Made by a program: the position numbers and the translations under genes. DNA of 64,000 bases from Pempheris klunzingeri (lineage: Eukaryota > Chordata > Actinopteri > Acropomatiformes > Pempheridae): assembly GCF_042242105.1 (NCBI RefSeq), contig NC_092022.1, positions 26,611,001 through 26,675,000 on the forward strand. The letters are read 5' to 3'. The number at the start of each line of letters is the position of its first letter. The stretch's first letter is position 1. This document shows, piece after piece, positions 59,001 through 64,000 of this stretch. The notes beneath the pieces are model-generated. The model was not told the DNA's origin, searched no databases, and saw only the letters and a list, made by a program, of their open reading frames with translations.

Positions 59001-62000
59001 CTTTACAATAACGGCAAATACTTTAATGCTTCATTAGGTTCAGGGTCAGATGTTTTATGGTGTGGAGGATATTTAAAATTAAATGTCCAAATAGAATAAA
59101 ATCTAATATGTTTTTTCATGTCTTACTGGTTTTTATTATTACTGCTCTTATTTCTTTTACAGTGTATGGCCTAACTAGTGGTAGTCTTATGTCTTTTAAT
59201 TTTCTATTTGGACTTTTAATTTGAAATACAACCAAAAATATCCACTAAAAAGTGCAGATGTCTTTCTAATTAGCTTATTTTGGATAGTCAATCTTCCTTT
59301 AGAGTCTTTTAAAGGACTGTGTCGAGCTCTTTCAAAGTAAAATGACTGGAGACGTTAAATATCAAAGAAAAAACACACATAACAATAAATAAGAATAAGA
59401 ATCAGCAGCTCTCACCAGATAACGAGCTCCTGGTCATTCGTGGGTCGAGAGCTGCCAACACAAAACAGACAGCGAGGGACATGGGGGGCTTTTATTAGAC
59501 ATGATAAAGACGTAAAACTCAGTGAATGAGAGTAAAAACGCAGTATTTTTGTTCTGTAATGTGGTGAAGTAGAAGTTTAAATCAGCACACATTCACGCAC
59601 CCTGTTATCTTTCTATCTTAGATCTTATGTTTCTATAAGTGAACCAGCTGTCAGTCATAACAACTGTTAAATAACAGCCTGGTGTCAAGTTAACTCCTGT
59701 ATTTTAAATTTTGGCTTCATAGCAACCAGACTCCATTGACAAAAACAGTAATTTAACACAGGAGTTGCTGGTTTACTGCTGCCTCGATATTTGGGATTTT
59801 GTGTTATTGTGTGTTACACAAATATTATGTTGGATCCAAACTGATCCTTTAAATCAGCAAAGTCACACAATAACACAAACACACTGACTGATGGAGGCAG
59901 CAGCAGAGCAGCAGCTCCTGTGTCCTGTTCTCTAAAACCCCTGTTTTAGTGAATGTAGTCTGGTGTGTGTGCTGTTTGTGGTTAAACCAAAAGGATCTTC
60001 CAGGTCTCTCTCTGTAGGGATCCTTTCCATGATGCTGTCACACACTCAGATGATGAGCAGTAAACTGTGGACAAACCTCTGGAGATGACGTTGTTGACGC
60101 TCAGAGCGTCGGTGGGCTTCAGCAGCAGTCGTCCCTGGCGGCCCTGCTCACTTCCTGCCGACGGCCCAATAGACTCGATGGCTTCGTCCAGCGCCGCCTG
60201 CTGGGAGGTGTGGAGGTCGAACTCTGCCTCGTAGTAGGCCACGATGCTGTTGCCGCCGCCGCCGCCACCGCTGCCGTCGCCCTCACTGCAGAGACACATT
60301 TACAGTCGGTTCAGTTTCACCACCTAAATAAAGGAACCGTTCGACTTCACACATCACTTTTTTATACTTTCAGGAAATGCTTTTTCTCTCTGCTAGTCAA
60401 TTAATCAATTAGTTGATAGACAGAAAACTAATTTGATAACTAGTCCTTCAATCCTTCATGTCCCACGTTCTCAAATGTTAAAATGTGCCACTTTTCTTGG
60501 TTTTGTATCATAATAAATTGAATACTTTTGGGTTTTGGATGATTTGTCGGACAAACTGAGACATAAAAGACAGAAACTCTACAACCGATGAGTGTTGAGT
60601 TATTTCTTTTTTCATGTGTCATATTCTGCAGGTAAAGACACAGAAACCACAGTGAGAAGTGTTTAAAGTTGCTGTATGATGTCAAAGTGACCGTCACAGA
60701 TCCCAAATCATCAGGCTTTGATTTGACAAAGTGGCCAAACCGTGTAATTACATCGATGGCGTCCGTCACATGACGCTGTTTGTTTTTCCCCCCACAGACT
60801 CACGTTGTGTGAGTTTGATCCATTCAGTCTGAAAACATTTGGAAAGACGAGAAGAGCCATTAAATCATTTTATCCTCATTCAAGTTAGCACCGGGCTAAC
60901 AGGAAGTTAGCATTGGGCTAACAGGAAGTTAGCACTGAGGTAGCACTAACTGAGGTTCTACGACTGCCAGAGACAGAACGCGACGCCAAGATTCATCAGG
61001 ACAGGGGTGTCAAACATACGGCCTGCGGGCCAAAACCGGTCCGCCAGAGGGTCCAATCTCATTACATGTGAACATCTTCAGAATGTACTGGTACTTTTTT
61101 GCACTAAAACAAAGGGAACAATGAGGAGTCGTCGTTATTTAAAGGTTATTACACTGTGATGTCACTGTGGCCCCCTGGAGATCACACGGGGCTGCATGTG
61201 GCCCCTGACCTGAAATGAGTGGCCTCGGTGAGGAACGCCTACCTGAAGGCCTGGACCGAGGAGCCTTTGAAGGTTTTGGCGAGCACCGAGTTTTTGGAGT
61301 ACATCAGTTTGAGCTGAAAGACAACAGAGTCACGTTTTGGATTTAATGCACAGCGTTGACATTTCAGCTGAAGTGGAGGTGTGGAGGACTCCCATGATGC
61401 TTTGGGGCCCGCGTGAAGCCTCACCTGCTGGCCGACCAGAAAGGCCAGGTTTGTGAACTGAGGGCTGTTCTGATCTTCATACGACGGCAGGAAGCGCTGG
61501 TTATTGATCTCCATGGAGCCGATATAAATCTTCTTCATCCTGACGTCGCTGCGCACTGAAGAGACGAAGAAATACGACTCAGGTTTTATTTTATTTGCTT
61601 CACTTGACAATAAAATAGAAGCTTATGTTGAATTTGTACCACCTTTAATAACTAACTAAGATGATGGTGTTCCCATACTCACACCTTTTATGTTAAAGGA
61701 GAGTTCTGGTATCTTTAAACCTGAATCCTGGTTTTACAAATTTTGGGTACCAGTAGATCACTTCAGCCAGCAAACGGGCTGCAACGTGATCCTTTGGGAC
61801 AACTGCACCTGATCACAGTAGGTCCACTAAAAGAGCTTGTTTGATCCACTGACAGGCTCAGAGTGTTATTCTAAGTGTGTGACAGCATCATGGAAAGGAT
61901 CCCTACAGAGAGAGACCTGGAAGATCCTTTTGGTTTAACCACAAACAGCACACACACCAGACTCCATTCACTAAAACAGGGATTTAAGAGAACAGGACAC

Positions 62001-63399
62001 AGGAGCTGCTGCTCTGCTGCTGCCTCCATCAGTTAGTTTGTTTGTGTTACTGTATGTTGCTCAAATATTGTATTGGATCCAAACTAAACCTTTAAAACAC
62101 CAAAGTCACACAACAACTCAAACAAATTAATCGATCGAGGCAGCAGCAGACCAGCAACTTCTGTCTTCTGAAAGGTAAAATTACTGTTTTTGTTAATGGA
62201 GTCTGGTATGTTTGAAGAGGCTCAGATTATTATTCTAAGCGTCTGAGTGTTTGACCAGTTAGCTTGTTGGTCAGTTTGGATCCAACACAATATTTATACT
62301 CCTGGTCACCTTTAAAGCTGCCGTGGGGGGGGTCTCTGTAAAAGCAGCTCTGTGTGCTGTCAGAGCTTCTCGCTGAAACTCTTTGTGTGAATTGCTTCAC
62401 TGCAAATGTGCTGAACTGAATTCCTTCCTCATAAACATTTTATATGTTGAAACCTGTAAAACCTGTTCACAGCCATGTTTGGTGACAACCGCCTTCCTCG
62501 TGACCTTTTACCGACATGTTATTAGCTCCAGCATTTCAGACTGAAACAATTAGCTCATTAATTTAATTATGTCAAACTAAACTAATGTCATTCATAATGA
62601 CATTCAGTTATTATTTGAGTCCTTTAAGATCCTCTTGGTTTAACCACAAACAGCCGTTATATCACACACACCAGACAGTTGTCGATCTACTGCTGCCTCT
62701 GTCGGCTAGCTTGCTTGTGTTAATGCATGACTGCTGTTTTAAAGAGTCCGTTCAGATAAAACACATAATCACACAGTAACACAAAACCCAAAGTATTTGC
62801 AGATCGAGGCGGCAGCTCCCATGTCCAGCAGGGTTAATTTACCATATTTGCCAATGGAGTCTGGTGGCTTTGAAAACAGCCTGTTCACAGCCCGTTTGGT
62901 GGCTGCTGGCTGAGGTGATCTACTGGACCAGTTCCAACACTTTTACTACCTACCAGTCATCCAGACACCAGGATGTGGACACAGAGGATCATGGGTAGAA
63001 ACAGAGAAGTTACCCTTTAAAGGCTCTTCAGTATTTATTTCACTTCTACCCCTCAGAGTGACTTCCTGCACTTTGCTGCTGACTAACTCGCCCTGAGCGC
63101 TCAAACCGAGACTTTGTTTGAATAAATAAAAGCCTTGGTATCTGATGTTTGGACACCTTCGCTTTCCCTCCCAGCGTGACTCACACCTTGTCCCCTGGCT
63201 GTTTAAATAAAGGTTGTTGAAATGAAGGGAGCTCACGGTGGAAGTGCCACACCAGCAGGCCGGTCAGCAGAGCCACGCCGGCGGCCGACAGCAGCAGCCC
63301 CACGCCGACCCACAGCCTCTTCCTGCGGCCCGGCTTCTTCTCCAGCCGCTTGCTGTCCGGGGCCGGCAGGAACTGGAGGGTCGCGTCCCAGTCGTGGTT
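49938..63399 (-). CDS. st14: st14 (matriptase), type II transmembrane serine protease, 18 of about 19 coding exons
   Basis: Trypsin-like protease anchored at epithelial surfaces; family members cleave after Arg/Lys and activate other proteases and growth-factor precursors. Eighteen exons join in consistent phases to 839 codons plus stop: basic cytoplasmic stub, one TM helix, SEA, CUB1, CUB2, four LDLa modules, then S1 peptidase. The activation site is SSR/IVGG; His is in TAAHC, Asp in DNDIALM, Ser in GDSGGP; GGVDACQGDSGGP puts Asp at the S1 pocket base, giving trypsin-like specificity. Domain order and length match vertebrate matriptase (human about 855 aa and 19 exons, from memory). The first visible exon starts in phase 0 after an acceptor, so the Met exon lies beyond base 64000. 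Oddities: a Gly insertion at the SEA cleavage site, a duplicated partial exon at 54.8-55.4 kb and large minisatellites in three introns. Whether it is st14a or st14b cannot be told here. Confidence 0.95.
51245..51381 (-). CDS. st14: st14 exon 18: S1 pocket segment
   Basis: Acceptor TTTCAG, donor GTACAG, phases 1 to 0. It encodes [20 protein letters not shown], then [17 protein letters not shown]. The Asp of GGVDAC is the specificity-pocket residue for Arg/Lys substrates. Confidence 0.96.
51470..51741 (-). CDS. st14: st14 exon 17: catalytic Asp
   Basis: Acceptor GTACAG, donor GTGAGT, phases 2 to 1. It encodes [20 protein letters not shown], then [19 protein letters not shown] (catalytic Asp in DNDIAL), [12 protein letters not shown] and [12 protein letters not shown], as in an S1 peptidase. 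Confidence 0.97.
51822..52592. repeat. 36-39-bp minisatellite in st14 intron (exons 16/17)
   Basis: About 20 units of tcctctgattggtcggtatc plus agtctgtgtaaagaagcg, with indel variants (tgtata, tata, tgta). Each unit contains ATTGG, the reverse of a CCAAT box in CCAATCAG context. It abuts the exon 16 donor. Confidence 0.95.
52603..52786 (-). CDS. st14: st14 exon 16: activation site and catalytic His
   Basis: Acceptor TGTTCAG, donor AACAA/GTAGGT, phases 1 to 2. It encodes [20 protein letters not shown], then [12 protein letters not shown] and [11 protein letters not shown]. Cleavage at R/IVGG would activate the zymogen; the preceding Cys should tether the chains. Its donor sits about 10 bp from the 51.83-52.59 kb intronic minisatellite. 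Confidence 0.96.
52869..52994 (-). CDS. st14: st14 exon 15: LDLa module 4
   Basis: Acceptor CCTCAG, donor GTAGGT, phase 1 to 1. It encodes [20 protein letters not shown], then [16 protein letters not shown]. It is the module next to the protease. Confidence 0.95.
53326..53442 (-). CDS. st14: st14 exon 14: LDLa module 3
   Basis: Acceptor GTCGCAG, donor GTAAGT, phase 1 to 1. It encodes [20 protein letters not shown], then [15 protein letters not shown]. The calcium box has Leu in DDCLDGSDE where Gly is more usual. Confidence 0.94.
53539..53646 (-). CDS. st14: st14 exon 13: LDLa module 2
   Basis: Acceptor CCTCAG, donor GTGGGT, phase 1 to 1. It encodes [20 protein letters not shown], then [15 protein letters not shown], one complete LDL-receptor class A module. 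Confidence 0.94.
53901..54005 (-). CDS. st14: st14 exon 12: LDLa module 1
   Basis: Acceptor ATCAG, donor GTGAGT, phase 1 to 1. It encodes [14 protein letters not shown]... and [16 protein letters not shown], with six Cys and the calcium-binding D..DCGDGSDE box. Confidence 0.95.
54100..54233 (-). CDS. st14: st14 exon 11: CUB2, last part
   Basis: Acceptor GTTGCAG, donor GTAAGA, phases 2 to 1. It encodes [20 protein letters not shown], then [20 protein letters not shown]. The F.SD.S....GF.AeY pattern closes CUB2. Confidence 0.93.
54296..54834. repeat. 27-bp minisatellite in st14 intron (exons 10/11)
   Basis: About 20 units such as gagtgccgtaaaccgccgag plus tttactt. Each has GTTTAC and GTAAAC in inverted arrangement. 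The 27-bp period keeps a spurious 151-aa ORF open. Confidence 0.93.
54836..55369 (-). pseudogene. duplicated st14 exon 9-to-exon 8 fragment
   Basis: Matches about 57,331-57,949 with indels: the 5' half of exon 9 (including its TCAG acceptor region), the intervening intron with the same AT-rich sequence, and about the last 40 bp of exon 8 with its donor. A C-to-A change makes GGAGGTAAGC inside the exon fragment, a new donor-like site. It lies in the intron between exons 10 and 11, so it is non-functional unless cryptically spliced. Confidence 0.85.
55371..55474. repeat. 27-bp minisatellite, outlying block
   Basis: Four or so units of the same GTAAAC/GTTTAC repeat, beyond the duplicated exon fragment, showing that the fragment interrupted or was copied into the array. 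Confidence 0.88.
56001..56101 (-). CDS. st14: st14 exon 10: CUB2, middle
   Basis: Acceptor CTTTTCAG, donor AAAG/GTCGGC, phases 0 to 2. It encodes [19 protein letters not shown], then [12 protein letters not shown]. The donor is weak (GTCGGC), but phase and homology both require it. Confidence 0.87.
56545..56850 (-). repeat. dispersed inverted-arm repeat, copy d (st14 intron)
   Basis: Partial reverse copy in the intron between st14 exons 9 and 10, containing ggatccctacagagagagac and the arm ...ccagactacattcact. Confidence 0.75.
57285..57382 (-). CDS. st14: st14 exon 9: CUB2, first part
   Basis: Acceptor GTGTCAG, donor GTGAGT, phases 1 to 0. It encodes [20 protein letters not shown] and [12 protein letters not shown], the opening CGG...G.F.SP.fP..YP....C.W of CUB2. 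A partial copy lies at 54,836-54,888 in a downstream intron. Confidence 0.93.
57905..58041 (-). CDS. st14: st14 exon 8: CUB1, second part
   Basis: Acceptor CTGCAG, donor GTACGT, phases 2 to 1. It encodes [20 protein letters not shown], then [18 protein letters not shown] and IPMTER, the LCG...S....V.F.tn....GF.a.f end of a CUB domain. A degraded fragment of its 3' end recurs near 55.33-55.37 kb. Confidence 0.93.
58380..58640. repeat. dispersed inverted-arm repeat, degenerate copy e (st14 intron)
   Basis: Two diverged arms (caccagactccattgacaaa ... aatggagtctggtgcgtttg) facing each other in the intron between st14 exons 7 and 8. Confidence 0.65.
58704..58932 (-). CDS. st14: st14 exon 7: CUB1, first part
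   Basis: Acceptor TTTCCAG, donor GTGAGA, phases 1 to 2. It encodes [20 protein letters not shown], then [11 protein letters not shown] and [14 protein letters not shown]. The SPGFP...YP...W pattern and the acidic D..IKIYD strand are CUB hallmarks. Confidence 0.93.
59416..59451 (-). CDS. st14: st14 exon 6: SEA-CUB1 linker micro-exon
   Basis: 36-bp exon between acceptor TTGGCAG and donor GTGAGA, phase 1 to 1, encoding [11 protein letters not shown]. It is too short for ordinary ORF detection. It was found because phase-compatible sites flank a peptide that fits the linker position between SEA and CUB1. Confidence 0.85.
59720..60050 (+). repeat. dispersed inverted-arm repeat, copy f (st14 intron)
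   Basis: Both arms plus the start of the tail, ending about 25 bp from the exon 5 donor. Confidence 0.78.
60077..60285 (-). CDS. st14: st14 exon 5: SEA cleavage loop and second half of SEA
   Basis: Acceptor CTGCAG, donor GTTTGT, phases 2 to 1. It begins [20 protein letters not shown] and continues through [12 protein letters not shown] to VNNVISR. In known matriptases the SEA domain self-cleaves at a Gly-Ser bond just before a hydrophobic strand. Here a run of six Gly is inserted and Asn, not Gly, precedes that Ser. Confidence 0.92.
61002..61210 (+). mobile_element. possible hAT-type non-autonomous element
   Basis: Begins caggggtgtcaaacatacgg, a familiar terminus of vertebrate hAT-derived short elements, followed by cctgcgggcc. 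A related stretch lacking this end is at about 16,375-16,500 (gtgaacatcttcagaatgta). The right terminus is unclear. Confidence 0.5.
61243..61313 (-). CDS. st14: st14 exon 4: SEA domain, middle
   Basis: 71-bp exon, acceptor TTTCAG, donor GTAGGC, phases 0 to 2. It encodes [19 protein letters not shown] followed by VQAF, matching the segment before the SEA cleavage loop. Confidence 0.9.
61425..61555 (-). CDS. st14: st14 exon 3: SEA domain, first part
   Basis: Acceptor CTTCAG, donor GTGAGG, phases 1 to 0. It encodes [19 protein letters not shown] through [11 protein letters not shown], the N-terminal half of the SEA fold next to the TM helix. Confidence 0.92.
61745..62220 (-). repeat. dispersed inverted-arm repeat, copy g (st14 intron)
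   Basis: Near-complete reverse copy in the st14 intron between exons 2 and 3, including tail, both arms and the ggatcc centre. Confidence 0.8.
62630..62960 (+). repeat. dispersed inverted-arm repeat, rearranged copy h (st14 intron)
   Basis: Diverged arms followed by the tail end (ggctgctggctgaggtgatc) about 275 bp from the exon 2 donor. Confidence 0.65.
63237..63399 (-). CDS. st14: st14 exon 2: cytoplasmic stub and TM helix
   Basis: Acceptor CCGCAG precedes AAC; donor GTGAGC follows a phase-1 C. It encodes [10 protein letters not shown]..., a basic stretch (KKPGRRKR) and a hydrophobic helix ([18 protein letters not shown]) ending in VWHFH. The basic residues before the helix fit type II (N-in) topology. 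A longer ORF with an upstream Met runs through the intron but has no support as the start. Confidence 0.9.
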
Positions 63400-63514
63400 C
63401 TGCGGAGACGGGGGAAGAGGGGGAAGAGGGGGGAGGAGGAGAGGTTTGGTCATTTACCTCCACTTTGTTCTGTGGACTGAACACGTCAGGACCATTCAAA
63501 TATAACCCAACACT

Positions 63515-64000
63515 TCTTTATAGACTGATACCGACCAATCAGAGGACGCTTCTTTATAGACTGATACCGACCAATCAGAGGACGCTTCTTTATAGACTGA
63601 TACCGACCAATCAGAGGACGCTTCTTTACAGACTGATACCGACCAATCAGAGGACGCTTCTTTATACAGACTGATACCGACCAATCAGAGGACGCTTCTT
63701 TACAGACTGATACCGACCAATCAGAGGACGCTTCTTTATAGACTGATACCGACCAATCAGAGGACGCTTCTTTATAGACTGATACCGACCAATCAGAGGA
63801 CGCTTCTTTATAGACTGATACCGACCAATCAGAGGACGCTTCTTTATAGACTGATACCGACCAATCAGAGGACGCTTCTTTACAGACTGATACCGACCAA
63901 TCAGAGGACGCTTCTTTATAGACTGATACCGACCAATCAGAGGACGCTTCTTTATAGACTGATACCGACCAATCAGAGGACGCTTCTTTACACAGACTGA
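63515..64000. repeat. same minisatellite, opposite orientation, st14 intron 1
   Basis: About 13 units of agactgataccgaccaatca plus gaggacgcttctttat, the reverse complement of the array at 51.8-52.6 kb. It runs off the right edge. Confidence 0.95.

Noticed and set aside
61002..61210. Considered as a complete hAT element with target-site duplication
   Set aside because: Only the left terminus is recognisable; the right end does not mirror it, so it was listed with low confidence.

Overview
The window is vertebrate nuclear DNA, almost certainly from a ray-finned (teleost) fish. It is AT-rich, full of (CA)n, (GACA)n and minisatellite arrays, carries non-LTR retrotransposon remnants and '...ctatataaataaagattgattgattg' 3' ends of the kind common in teleosts, and its coding sequence is split into short exons with GT/AG introns. 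All genes that can be supported lie on the minus strand.

Layout. (1) 1-13.3 kb: no convincing gene. It holds dinucleotide repeats, a 42-bp minisatellite (3.79-4.02 kb), a 28/56-bp minisatellite (9.59-9.91 kb), three copies of a dispersed repeat with inverted-repeat arms, a duplicated roughly 270-bp repeat (5.6-6.2 kb) and a unique block near 10.85-11.4 kb that could be a conserved non-coding element. (2) 13.35-48.17 kb: a tandem array of one gene family. Six units (coding starts near 15.67, 20.06, 24.23, 29.16, 33.46 and 38.03 kb) share a five-exon plan (copy 3 has four). The protein is a four-TM channel subunit of the calcium homeostasis modulator (CALHM) type: an FxCxC motif after TM1, a 'WPVFVLIDGDWYVCC' segment after TM3, and TM4 opening exon 2 as V-I-G-F/L. 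Copies 1, 2, 4 and 6 read through in frame (368, 310, 377 and 613 aa). Copy 3 is open but has a frame-shifted tail. Copy 5 has a 2-bp deletion in TM1. Three further truncated, chimeric copies sit inside a 3,428-bp direct triplication (38.1-48.17 kb). (3) 48.2-49.9 kb: intergenic, with a reverse-transcriptase remnant. (4) 49.94-63.40 kb: st14 (matriptase), a type II transmembrane serine protease. Eighteen exons encode TM, SEA, CUB1, CUB2, four LDL-receptor class A modules and a trypsin-like domain with an intact catalytic triad. The first coding exon lies beyond the right edge.

The most unusual feature is how the CALHM-like paralogues diversify. Intron 1 and the TM3/extracellular-loop-2 coding region look almost identical among copies. 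The TM2-TM3 cytoplasmic loop carries a 36-bp (12-aa) minisatellite, expanded from 1-2 units to 21 in copy 6. The C-terminal tail exon carries a 12-bp minisatellite that different paralogues read in different frames: Glu/Gln/Gly-rich in copies 1 and 6, Gly-Gly-Ala-Thr in copy 4, and a switch from Gly-Ala-Thr to Arg-Ser-Asn in copy 3, where the array has also absorbed a downstream intron. Copies 2 and 5 keep a short 53-bp tail exon that is probably ancestral.

Everything was read by eye from sequence. Family names rest on recognised motifs and conserved exon phases, not database searches. Exon ends were placed by GT/AG rules and phase consistency and are firm for st14 and CALHM copies 1, 2, 4 and 6.
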